This document shows positions 12,101 to 23,487 of a stretch of 64,000 nt of DNA, piece by piece. The notes under the pieces were generated by a model, which searched no databases, was not told where the DNA came from, and was given only the letters and a program-made list of their open reading frames with translations. Source of the stretch: Cloeon dipterum (lineage: Eukaryota > Arthropoda > Insecta > Ephemeroptera > Baetidae); assembly GCF_949628265.1 (NCBI RefSeq), contig NC_088789.1, positions 8,300,886-8,364,885 of the forward strand. Reading direction: 5' to 3'. Numbering within the stretch: position 1 is the stretch's first letter; every line of letters begins with the position of its first letter. Position numbers and translations under genes: made by a program.

Positions 12101-14300
12101 TTTTCCTCGCGTGAATCACGATCTGCGAATCTGCCGCTCTTTCCTATACACTTTGTATGTGCCATTAGGGACATGCGCGTCCGTGCGTCAACCTTGCCCC
12201 TGCTTTTCGCCAGCAGCCGGTCGCCCCTGCTACTCCGCCAGCGTTATTTCCAGTCGCTCATTCCAGGAAAACGAGCGAAAATTTCGGCCAGCCAGAATTC
12301 GCAAGCAGCGTTTCCTTCTATCCGGCAGCCGCACGCGAATCGCGCGGCGCCGACTTCTTTCTTTCGCTCCTTCCACCACGCCGGCCGGCACTAATTTGTA
12401 ATGCGGCAAAGGTGCGGTTTGCGAAAAGGCAAAAAATTGAGGCCTTCGCGCGCCGCGCAGCCAGACGAACGGAAATCAGCGCATTTTTTCGTGGAAAACG
12501 AAATTTGCATTCCGATTAAAAACGAGTCGTGTTGCTCGCTATTAAGTACAGTTAGCAATTATGGTGACTGTCTCTCGCTGCGCACAGATTTGCGTTGATT
12601 AATTTTTTTCTCCATTGTCTGGGCACGGTTAAGTGTTGACTATCTCTTTGCATTTTAATCAGACTTAATTAGGATACACATTGGTCTGGAGAACATTTTC
12701 CAACATTTCCGTCGTGAAAAGCCTTTCTAACTCGATATACTTACAAATTTTACAGTCACAAACGATTTGTCGCTTTAACTTGTAACGAGTATGTTGTATA
12801 CAAAAATATTTCTGTTGCCATTGCATAAGTAAATCCTCATGTTTGATTTAAAATGAAAATTTATACCCAGGTAAAACTACATGTCAAAGAAAGGAATGGC
12901 TGTGAAATGACAAAAACACCTCCTCGATACTGGAAATCTTAATTTTTTATTACAAAACAAGGATTTCCTCCGTCATTGAGCATTCACAGTTGGATGGATG
13001 TTATCAAAAATCGGAAAAATGCGGCCGAGCGCTGCACAAATATTTTAAGTAGGATTGAGACAGGACACCAATTAAAATTAACCTGCTTTGTTACCATTAA
13101 ATTAAAAAAATTGCAATTTGAATAATATTATTTACAATGTGTACAATACATAATGTAATTAGGACCAAGCAACTGTTCAATATCAGATTTTGCCGTGTGG
13201 CGCCTTCTCGCCACTACTGTCCTACTACTTTGCATTTAACCTGTATCGCCAGGTGGCAGTACAAAGGTGTGCAACAATCAAAGCACCCTTACTGCACTTT
13301 CTCCCCCACTGCACCTTAAGCCTCGCACGACAGCAGTCGCAACACAATATTCTCTCTCCGGCTAGGATGAGTTTTCGTGCGAGGATGTTCTAGAAACTTT
13401 GATCTCGAATTAATAAGACCCGCACTACGGGGTAAGCTGTAATAATTATTTGTATTTGAATGTGATGTTTTTATTGTTATGATCATTTATTGTATTTTTG
13501 ATTTTTGATTATTTATGTAATTTCAGTCCTGATCTCGGTCCTGATCTTGGTCTTGATCTTAATTACTAAACCACGAGACCTGAATAAAAGTCGAATTACT
13601 ACAATGAAGAGTACCCATTCACGTTTGAATGAACAGGATGCCGTTATTCAAGAAGACCGAAAAATTCTTCAGTGCTAATCAACCCCCAAGCAACAATACG
13701 CATCCGAATTCAGGCAGCACGGCGTTCAATGGCAAACAAAGCTCGGGGAAAAAATGCAGATTGGAAGCAATGAGTGCGAGAAAACGGAGCGAGAGCTGGG
13801 GGACCGGCAATCGAAAAATCGAACAATGCGTTTTTCCAAATTAATCAGCGAGCGCGCAGCGAACACTCACTCGGGGCCTGCCTTGCCATGCCACCCCTTT
13901 ACCCCTGCGTGCGTTAATTTTTTCTGCCACTTTTGGCGAGCTGGCTGCACTCACGCACACGGAGGGCGAATGCAGGCATTGCAGGCAGGCGCATGCACTC
14001 GCACCGAGTGGGTTTTTTATCCGCGCTGCACGCATCCGTCTATCCAAATAGCAGCCCTTTTGTCTTTGGCGGAAAGGCAGGCGGGCCCTCATGTACTTAG
14101 TACATAACGGCGGCGGCGGCGGGTATATAGGCGAGCCGCCAACCGGAGTGCATGGTTTGCAGTTGCACTACGCACACTCAGGCCCATCCAAGTTTTGGAA
14201 GGGCAGCGCTGCAGCCACAGCACACGCACGGGCGAAAGACGAAATGCAATGCACTCGGTTCGGCGGCAGGAGAGAGGGGGAGCTTAAAATTGAGGGCCAA
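9107..14300. other. Stretch without a recognised gene, several CpG-rich blocks
   Basis: GC-rich blocks at about 10190-10700, 11440-11680, 11930-12480 and 13650-14300 alternate with AT-rich DNA. The blocks hold overlapping open frames up to 143 codons (for example 10362-10793, +), but with overlapping frames on the same or opposite strand and no recognisable protein. I read them as regulatory or intronic CpG-rich DNA. A short TG repeat lies at 11817-11831. Confidence 0.4.
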
Positions 14301-14322
14301 AAAACTACGCCAGACCAGACAC

Positions 14323-14356
14323 TCAGTTGTTAGTGAGACAAAATAAGAGAAGGTCG
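14323..14356 (+). promoter_or_regulatory. Inr + DPE core promoter, transcription start near 14325
   Basis: TCAGTT at 14323-14328 is a full match to the arthropod initiator, with the start A at 14325. Counting from it, positions +28 to +32 (14352-14356) read GGTCG, an exact match to the downstream promoter element RGWYV at its required spacing. This combination at fixed distance is unlikely by chance. A TATA-like TATATA lies much further upstream (14124) and is not correctly spaced for this start. The promoter lies in a CpG-rich island and is followed by a good splice donor at 14428, so it probably drives a 5' UTR exon of the BTB-Psq gene. Confidence 0.6.
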
Positions 14357-14427
14357 GCCGACGATTACGAATCCGGCAGTAGCCGCCGCTAGCTTTTCGG
14401 GAAATTTGCTTCGGCAAGGGAGACTAG
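14325..14427 (+). other. Probable untranslated first exon of the BTB-Psq gene
   Basis: This is the sequence between the Inr+DPE start and a strong donor (ACTAG followed by GTGAGT at 14428). It contains no ATG opening a convincing frame. The next good + strand acceptor leading to a coding exon is at 19800. Assignment to the BTB-Psq gene is inferred from orientation and order; it could belong to an unseen transcript. Confidence 0.4.
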
Positions 14428-16970
14428 GTGAGTCGGCCACCAATTTTCTTTTTTCTCCGACTCTTTTCGGGAATCGGCAGTAATTGAGGTCGGCAGTTTC
14501 CGCGGTGCGACGCGTGTCAGCGTATAAAAGTGCATTGGCCATTGGTGCCTGGCGAGCGCTACCGCTGGCGAGAGTGCAATTTCGGAACCCTCGCAGTGCA
14601 TCGAACAGCGCCTGCCTTTCGCAATTTCTTACTTTCCCCCTCGCCAGCTTGCTAACATGGCAAGGGATGGGCGGTGCCTGCTTTTTCGCCCCTCGAAACC
14701 GCGACAGCTTTTGGTCTTTTTCTGCAAACTTGCACTTTTATTCAGCTACATATATTTACATATTTTTGGCCGCAAATATACCATATTGTGGTCACTCACG
14801 CGCACTCAGATTACAAATTTTAAATGGCTCAAGAATATTTTATTCTTGGTCAAAACATTTGTTTTCGGAAGTTGCGCCCTATTTTGTGAAAGCACTTAAT
14901 TTTCGTATTTTTCCACTGAGCCATTAATTTATTGAGTGATTATTGGGATATTACTTTCGACTGTTTGTTATTCACTCAAGCCGTTAATCGCAGCTGAGCT
15001 TAAACTTAGCAACCAGACTTACAATGAGTAGAGTACACACACATTCATCTCGCATACAATAACGCGTGTCTACCCGTCTGGAATGTATCTTATGTAGATA
15101 CGTAACACAGAGCACACTTCTTATCAACCATCGAATGTTACCAAAAGTTTAAAAGTGAAATTGAGCAAGACTGCTGAAACTACCCAAATTCGGTGTTATT
15201 CCTTGTTTGAGCTAGCTCGTTATTGATGCATGGTTTTGAAACTGGGAGGGGCAGGAATGATTTTTGGAGAGAAAGGTGGCATAAATGAAATTAAATCGAA
15301 CAGCAAGAGTAAGAGTCATAATTTCCAGAATAAATGGCAGCTTAATTAAATATTTTTCTCAACAAATTTTCTGCTTGAGAAAAAATGGCAAAATCTGCCA
15401 TCTCACTCCCAAATTAGTTTTGATCCAATTTAAGTATCATGGATTCGTTATAGGCATAAGCCTTGATAGTCTTGACAAAAAATTCCTAGATTTGTCATGC
15501 TGAAATATAAACATTATCAGTTTATGGGATGTGATAATGATTCCTAAACGTCTGAATATCACCTAGCCCTAGTTATATGACAATGTACACAACATTGTTC
15601 GTTCTGCATTGAAATGATAAAGTAACATGAGAGGAATGGTTTTAAGGAATTTCTTTTTTACTTTATCATCCAATGTTAAGAAACATCTAAAATTATTTAA
15701 ATAGCACAATATTTTGCTTTCCTTGTATTTCTTGCAAAGCTAATTAGGGAATATTGGGTAGTCTCGACTTATAATTTAAGTGGAGGAATGGTAAACAACA
15801 GCTCATAATTAAATTTAAGCAAACTCAGTTCTAATGAACGTGACTTGAAATCCTATTGTAATTTAGTTCGCTTGTTATGGTGTTATTGAAGAAAAAAAAC
15901 AGTACAAATGTTTTTACATCATGCCAAGCAATTTCTGGAAATATTCTTCGCACAAAAAATCTATTGTTTATGATGAATTAGTCGTGTTTGATAAGTATTT
16001 TTGACAAAGCTGATAGTAAATTTTTGGTCTTATTCAATAACAAAATAAGAACGCAGAATTCATAAATATCAAACTTCTCCTCGAAGAAGTAGAATTTTTG
16101 CAGTCTTCGATTTTAAAGTGGTTCAACACAGGGTGACTATTGAAAATTATTTTAATTGTGTGATGCAATAAGAAATTCATTGACAATTTGTTTCTCAATT
16201 TGGAAAAATCAAAATGGGACACATATTTTACAGCGCTTGGCCACACTTTCTTGGCTGATTTCAATTCAAATAAGGAAGCAGTCCTCCCCGTTTGAAAAGC
16301 ATATTTGCAGCTACTTTTCTTAATAAATTTAGTTTCTCAATTTTGGCTTCAACTGAATCCTAATGCATTGGCAACAGGGATTTTCCAGGCTTTTACAAAA
16401 TTGGACTTATTCCTACTTGAGTGCATATCACATACTCAGCAACCTTTCTAATTAATCTTAACAATTTATAGGATTATATTTCAAGAAATATGGAAAAACA
16501 ACAACTTGCACCGAGGATTCTATTTTTTATTTGTGCTGAAAATAAAAATACTGTCGCTTCCTTATCATTCGACAAATAATCTGCTCTTTTCCGTGTTTCC
16601 ACTCGGGCTTCCCAATTTGCCGCCGGCAAAAAGCGCAACGCGCATGGCTCGGCGACGGTGTTGAATGCAAACGAAAGCCACCCCACCCTCGCGGAACGAA
16701 CGCAGGCCCGCACATAGATGGCCCTGTGTATCGCAGTGCATCGTGTGCATACACACCCCCCGCGACCTTGAATGCACTTCTATCCGTTCCATCGATCGCC
16801 GCGCCTCCTCTTGGGCAAAACACTGATCTATGGGGATGGGGGAGGCATTGGCAAGCCAACTCTCCACTGAGGACGGAACAATCATTTCATTATAGTTCGA
16901 GGCTACATTCGCAAAGGTTGTGCCGATTGATGCGAGCCAATATTTTTTTCATTTCGCTGTTTATTTCCAT
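14428..16970. other. Stretch without a recognised gene
   Basis: The CpG-rich island continues to about 14700. AT-rich DNA follows to 16560, then another GC-rich block at 16580-16900. Open frames are short or are mirror images on both strands. Probably intron or alternative promoter DNA of the BTB-Psq locus. Confidence 0.4.
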
Positions 16971-16977
16971 TTGAATC

Positions 16978-17070
16978 ATGGGTAGTGAAGCGGAACTGAA
17001 GGACCTATCGCTCATTTACACCACCTCCAATGGCAAGAAAATCAGGCTCAGCTACAAGGGAACAGAGGAG
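16978..17070 (+). CDS. Candidate alternative N-terminal exon of the BTB-Psq gene (31 codons)
   Basis: An ATG at 16978 opens 31 codons (beginning MGSEAELKDLSLIYTT, ending KGTEE) and runs to a possible donor GTTTGT at 17071, leaving phase 0. This is exactly the phase needed to join the BTB exon at 19801, whose frame is open upstream of its own methionine. Without splicing the frame would end three codons later. Codon content is protein-like (lysine, serine and glutamate rich). The donor is weaker than consensus, and I do not recognise the segment as a known domain. It may instead be the start of another transcript. Confidence 0.3.
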
Positions 17071-19800
17071 GTTTGTGAATAGTCACATGACTTTTTGTTT
17101 TTGAACCTGTTTCGCCACCTTACTCGGCTCAGGGTGGCTGACCGGAAGTGGCCACGGCTTTGCATGATAGGATGTAGGGACGCGATCGAGTCAACGGAAT
17201 TTTGTGCCATTTTTCTCGAAAAGAATTCGGCATTATTTAGGGAATGCATTTTTTGCGTTCGTTGAAGGCCATACGCATCATGGCGAAACGCACCCCCATC
17301 GACATCATGGCGTCGTTCGCGATCGTTTCGTTCGCGTTCGCGGCCCTGCCGCCTGCACGATGCAACCGATCTTTTCTGCCTGCCTTCTTCGCGAAAATGC
17401 GCCGGAAAATCGATCGATCTGCGGCCGCTGCTTCGCTTTTTCGCCACCCGCATGCCCCCTTAGATTCGCCCCCGGAGAATGCGCTCTCCCTCTCAAGCGA
17501 AATCGCATTTCCGTATCCCGCGCGCCTGACCGCAACCACGTTGCTGAATCATGCACGCCATCATCAATTTCGATCTTGCTACCAAAATTATGCCATTCGA
17601 TTATTCGCTCAATAAATTTTTTTAATATTTTTCAATTGCGAATTTTCGGTTTGCAAAATTATTTCGCCACTGATTCGGTATGATTAAATGTGTTGATTTC
17701 TAAAAGTTCTCGGACGTTCAATCCGGGAATCCACGTGTTCAGAAATACCTGATTGAACTTTGGCATCTGTGAGCTCTAATTGATCTGATTAAAGCTTAAT
17801 TACCTTAATTAGACCAGCGCCAGTCAAACTATACTTTAATTAAATTTAAAAATATGCTCTCAGCTTCGTCATTTTTTAAAAAATTCTTGGTTCGCGTACG
17901 TATAGCTTCAATGTAAAGAACATGGCTACCTGAAAAATAAATTGCTATTCTAGCCCTCCATGTTCTTACGACACACTGTGGTGACACCACTGCCAAAAAC
18001 TAAGTGTTGCAACGGGACAATTTCGACACTTTATTTTTAATCCCCTGAATCCATAGCCCGTGTAGGGCCATTACTTTTAAGTAGCTTCTGCAAACAATAT
18101 TTTTGAGACATCTATTTACACATATTTATAACTTACAATGAGCATGAACATGTAAAATTCACGAACCATTTCACAATCTAAATGTGTGGAAATAGGAATG
18201 CGCTTCGTTTTTTTTACGGAAATTGATAATTTAGCCAGCGCCATTTTAAATTATTGAGTTTTGTGTGAAATGTTTGTTTCCGTACAAAGGGAAATTGAGA
18301 AATAGAATGACATCAAGTAGTTGTCCCAATGTTTTTCGCAACTTAAATTTACAGCTTTTACTGTTGACGATATTATCAACATACATCGGTCCTCAAACAT
18401 TGATTTTCGTTTTGTCACCATGATATTTTCATTATATTCAATCTCTGGGACAATCGAAAGAATGTGCGCTTTTTACGCTCAACTCGGTCTGAGAGTTGGC
18501 AAGGTGTAGCACAGATGTGGAAACATTTTCTTCCCCTCAATACTTTTTAGGGATTCCTCACGGTAGGTGAAAATATTAACAACAGAAAAGGGGTGGTAAG
18601 GAAAATTCCACGTTAGTAACAATAGGGTAAAAGAGCTAAAGATTTTATTTTTGCCCCGCACTCCACCTTCCCATGTCCCACGAAGCTGCAGGGGTTTCAC
18701 TATTTTCCTCGAACAAATTGCAACACGTGGGCTGACAGGGTAGACGAGTTCATCCGCAGTGTGGAGCAACTTCGCTACCTGTGGCCCTCGCTCACCTTAC
18801 CTGCGCGGCGTACGACTTTATTAGTTCAATGGTGACCACATGACATCAGGCGTAAAAATCTCTTGATGGGTTTTGTAACTTGCAAGGCGTCATATTCTTC
18901 CAAGGGGGATAACAAATTTCTCCTTCGTCAGTCCGGAATGCTATTTAAGTAAAAATACACGGCCAAGAGTTTTCAGCTTGCTGTTGAATTAGTTACCTTC
19001 CATTAAGGGTTAGGTTTTTATTTTTGCGTCAGTTGTTTAGCTATTTTTGCAACGCTAAAATTTGTGTTTCATTGTTGGAAGTTACTGGGGAAAGTTGCTG
19101 AACATCGAATTTTTTTCATCCTCGGTGGGATGGCGAATTCCATGAAAAATCCCGTTTAACCGCAAAATCTCTCAAATGTGCTGCTAAGCAACAAGCATAG
19201 CAAGACAAGTTTTCAAATAATTTTTGTAGGCATAGGGATGCGTCCGATCGTAAAATTCTTTAAATGCTAAACCACGTGGCGCCAATTGACGAATTCGTCT
19301 GAATAGCTGAATACTAAAATAGCTGCAAACCGGTTTCGTGAAAATGCCTTCTTTGGCGAATCTCGTTTGTAAACACAAAGCAGCTGTCGCGGTCGCACGT
19401 GGCGGCAGCGTGCGGTGCGTTTTCAAATAATGCGCAAAATCTACAAATTCAGCTGTCGGCATATCAAAGAAGGTAATCTCTTTAGGGAAACTCGCAAAAA
19501 TTCGTAATGCACACACCACATAGATAAAAAAATATACCAATAGAAACACACGTGCAGAGATAAAATTTCGCCAAATCTATCCGGACTTATTGATCTTTAG
19601 CTCATAGAGTCGATATAGAAAACTTACATATCTGCGACGATTGCCACTGCTGTTTTCTGTAATACCAAATTTTTGCAACACTGCGATAAAAATTGTTATT
19701 GGTAAAATCATTTCCTTGTGTGCGAATCGAATGATTCTATCTCATGCAATGCGCTTCAAAGAATTGAAGGAAGTGACTTAATTTGTGCCAACTGTTTCAG
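17071..19800. other. Probable intron preceding the BTB exon
   Basis: A GC-rich block at about 17200-17560, with overlapping spurious frames on both strands, is followed by AT-rich DNA. It ends in a good acceptor (ACTGTTTCAG) at 19800. A single 121-codon reverse-strand frame at 19184-19549 is discussed in the findings. Confidence 0.4.
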
Positions 19801-22577
19801 ATACGTTTGTGCGGCGAAGAAGGCGGCGGCGAGATGGGGAGCGCGTCACAGCAATATTGTTTGCGGTGGAACAACCACTACAACAATATGATGAATATAT
19901 TTGGGAACCTGTACGAGTCGGAGTTGTTCGCCGACTGCAGCCTGGCCTGCGAAGGCCAAATAATCAAGTGCCACAGGGTGGTGCTCGCCGCGTGCAGCAC
20001 CTACTTCCTCGCCATGCTCCGAGACATCAACGATGGACACCCGGTTATTGTCCTCAAGGACATCCTGTATGCCGACATGAGGGCCCTCATGGATTACATG
20101 TACCGGGGCGAGGTCAATGTGGGCCAAGAGCAGCTTGCCAGCCTTCTCAAGACTGCCGAGGTCCTTAAGGTGGGTCCACTGGGTTCAAATCTAAGAGGGA
20201 AATTCGCATAGACGTGTTTGAAATATTTTTAACTTTTTGCGTTCTTAATTTTCAGTTTTAAAAAATCCTCATGTTTGAATCTTGTCTGTAATAAAAACCT
20301 GTGATTTTAATTTGACATTTTTCTTTAAAATTTAGTTTAATGTAACATTTGTTGAAAAACTACCCTGTTTTATAAACCTGTTTATTGACTGGAAATCATT
20401 ATATTCCTCAGATCAAAGGTCTGGTCGAGGAGGGTCCCCATGGTTTGTCGAGCAATGGTGGGCTGGCTTCGCCACAGTCGCCACCAACTATCACCACGTC
20501 GGTCAATTCGGTGCATCCGAGTTTATCACCACCGCATTCGAATCTTCTGAACCAATTGAACAAGTACTCCAACATGTACTCCAAGTCGATTCTGAGCAGT
20601 TCTGCTGCCGCCATGGCCGCGGACCGCGCGCGTATTGGCATGCCCATGTGGCCAATGCCCCACCTCCCACAGGGCATGCCCCCGATGGCTGGACACCCTC
20701 ACAACACCAGCACCAGCTATGATTCGCCTCTGAAGCGCAAGAAGTTGCACAGCAGCGTCATCAGCAGTCGAGACACGCCCATTCTCCGCAACGTCCTTGG
20801 ACAAAATTTGCCCTCGCAAACCGCAGGAAACTTGAGTTCAACTTCGCCGCCTGGCAGCAGCCAGTCGCCTGCAGCGGACTCCTCTCAGCAACCTGTTTCT
20901 CTAGTGTGCCATCCGGAAAGAGTCCAATCCAACGGATCTGCGCATAGCAGGGTAAGCTATTTCTTTTTTTTTTACCTCCAAGATACCTTTTTTACTGGCA
21001 AATTTTGAATATCTTAGTATTGTAAAACAATAATAAAAATCTCTAGATACTAGAATTTGGGTGTAATTCCCAATAACAATAATTTTGTAATATAACAAAT
21101 CAACTTGATCAACAGCAAATTCATAAAATATTACTTTCCACTGTGAAAACTAATCATTAATCTTTAGTAATTTCGGAAGTAATTCAATTGCTCATAAAAA
21201 TCTTCAATTTCTTGTGCCTTTTTTTTGTCCCAACTTCTAAGATTTATTTATATTTGTTTTTATTCAAGTTACTAATACCAGTCACTCTAGATGCTATTGC
21301 ATTTTTTGCAGAGCTATAAGGGAGAAGCTGCTGATGACGACCATCACTCGTACTCTGAAATGAATGTTGATGATGAGGTTAATGAGGCTGTAAGTTTTCT
21401 GTGTCCATTCTTTGAAATGATACTGATGTAAGTCGTTATGATTTTATAGACTGGTAAAATGATGATGCCTGGATCTACACACCCCACATACTCAGGAGAC
21501 GTTAAATGTAAGACAACTAATATTTTTACTGGAGACTATTCTTACTCGTAAGGGAAAATTTGGCGTTATTTTGTAAATAAATAGTGAATATGTTAGTCTT
21601 TAATTTTTTAAACCAAAGTAATCGCATTCAAAGTGCAAATAATTAGTTTCAACAAGGTTTGATAGACAAATTCATCAATATTTAGGAGCTAAGCGATACT
21701 TTTTTTGGGAATTGACCTGCTCACTTGTAAGTTCATATATGGCCATACAATTTCAATGGAAAAATCGCCCTTTGTCATAACTGAAAAAAATGTTCAGCCA
21801 TAAAAGTAGACTTGCATTAGGACAGTTAAAGAAAAACGCCCAAGTTTTTAAAATTTTGGTTTGGTATATCTCTGACTTTTTCCATTTACAGCTGGAATCG
21901 CGGCCTACGTACCAGCTACAAAGCCAGAATGGAAGCGTTACAAGCAGTACACAAGAGCTGACATCATGTCCGCGATCGATGCGGTGCGCGGCGGCATGAG
22001 CGCGTTACAGGCGGCTCGCAAGTACGGTGTGCCATCGCGCACACTTTACGATAAAGTGAAGAAACTTGGCATAACGACTAGCAGACCATTCAAGCGGGGC
22101 AGCTTCCAGTACAGCGCTGGCGCGCTGAGCGCCAGCCAGGAGAACCTGAACCACTCAAGCAGCACCAATTTCTGCAACCAGTCTGACGCTGAGGAGCAAG
22201 TGTCGTCGGACACGATGTTGGAAAAATCAGACGACACCGGCGCTAGCGTGAATTTGCGTCCGAGCCGGAGTCCAAGCCCGGTTAGCATGCCAGCGCACTT
22301 CATGAGCGGCCCCAACCCCGGTATCAACTTCCGCTCAAGCAGCAGCCCCAGTCCGACGGGCAGCAGCGGCGGTAACCACAGCCCTGACGAGGTGGAAGAT
22401 CTCTCTGTGTCCGGCACTCGCAAGTCGTCACCACTGCCAGTCCCCACGACCCCGGTGGCTGTGCCCATCACCCCCCTGCACCCGCACATAGTGTCCCTCA
22501 AGGACAGCAACACCCTCGAGGATGCCTCGCCGGTCCGGACCACGACGGTCGGCGGTGGTGACGCCGAGCACGACTGA
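19801..22577 (+). CDS. BTB/POZ - Pipsqueak-HTH transcription factor (ribbon/bric-a-brac group)
   Basis: Five coding exons: 19801-20169, 20412-20951, 21312-21389, 21450-21507, 21892-22577; all phases agree. From the methionine at 19834 (MGSASQQYCLRWNNHY) the protein is about 565 aa. Residues about 4-118 form a BTB/POZ dimerisation domain with the hallmark QYCLRWNNHYNN, IIKCHRVVLAACSTYF and YMYRGEVNV blocks of the BTB-TTK group. A low-complexity Ser/Pro/Gly-rich linker follows. Residues about 351-395 (RYKQYTRADIMS to LYDKVKKLGI) are one Pipsqueak helix-turn-helix DNA-binding domain. The C-terminal tail is Ser/Pro rich and probably intrinsically disordered. BTB plus a single Psq motif is the layout of Drosophila ribbon and, more loosely, bric-a-brac; I cannot settle orthology by eye. 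Expected role: nuclear DNA-binding regulator of morphogenesis. The frame is open 11 codons upstream of the methionine into the exon start, allowing alternative N-termini. Confidence 0.92.
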
Positions 22578-23452
22578 ACCACTGTCCACGCGCTAGTTTG
22601 TCGACTACCATTCCCTCCTTGTTGCCTAAGACTGCTTGCCACATGATTTTTCTATTGACTCATACACATATATACATTATTCGGTTCGTTTGTTACGACT
22701 TTTAAGAGCAAAACCACGCATTGGACGGCCAGAGAGAGCTTCACGGACATAATTTATTATCGGACTTTGGCTGACAGCAGCCAACTAGTAACGTTAGGCT
22801 TTCCCTTCGAGGTAGGCAGGCGTTTTTAACCAAACAAATCAATTTTATATCAGCAGAAGCCATCTCTTCAAGTCCAATGCCGATCGTTGCTGGAGAACAC
22901 AATTATTCGAATGGTGACCAATTTTAACACATATTGTTGATAGAAACGCGCATACATATTTTATCGTTTTGTTTTCGCCGGTGGTCTGAGTAGAATTAAA
23001 CGATAATTGATTTCAACAATGATGTCTCTCAAGCCAGGTCTCTGCTGCATTGTTCGCAACATCTTACACGTACACAGAGTTTTGCCGTGGTCGAGGACAC
23101 TCTGCAAAGCCTTTTTTCATTGTAGCTCGCGATATCCAAAAAGAATTAAAAATAAAATAAGAGGGCAACAAAACAATCACGCCGTTTTTGCAGATTGTCT
23201 ACACACAGGGACCAGTTTATCAAAGTGAACTTAGAAGCTCCATCAGTGATTGAAAAAGACTTTTAAAATATGCAATGCTATATGATTTCCTTATTTTTTC
23301 CTTCCGGTCAGTCGGGAGGCACAAACAACCATAAGACTGAGAATCACTCTTTCATTATAACATTACTACTTTACCCCTTCAATTTCTAATTCACACACTG
23401 TTAGTTGTTTTGGGAGCTTGAACGTTAATAGACTGAGAAATCACAGAAACAC

Positions 23453-23455
<3 letters not shown>

Positions 23456-23485
<30 letters not shown>
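23456..23485. repeat. (AC)n microsatellite
   Basis: Fifteen uninterrupted AC units inside the probable 3' UTR of the BTB-Psq gene. Confidence 0.9.

Positions 23486-23487
<2 letters not shown>

Noticed and set aside
14122..14132. TATA-like box TATATA near 14124 as a TATA promoter
   Set aside because: No initiator at -30/-31 spacing downstream; the Inr+DPE site 200 bp later is much better supported.
17204..17683. Overlapping 159- and 123-codon + frames with 133- and 100-codon - frames
   Set aside because: Four frames open at once in one GC-rich block; none resembles a protein.
17700..17730. tRNA B-box-like GTTCAATCC
   Set aside because: No matching A box or cloverleaf-forming stems upstream at tRNA spacing.
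22046..22642. 198-codon reverse frame opposite the last BTB-Psq exon
   Set aside because: Mirror of the Psq-domain exon; the + strand protein is certain.
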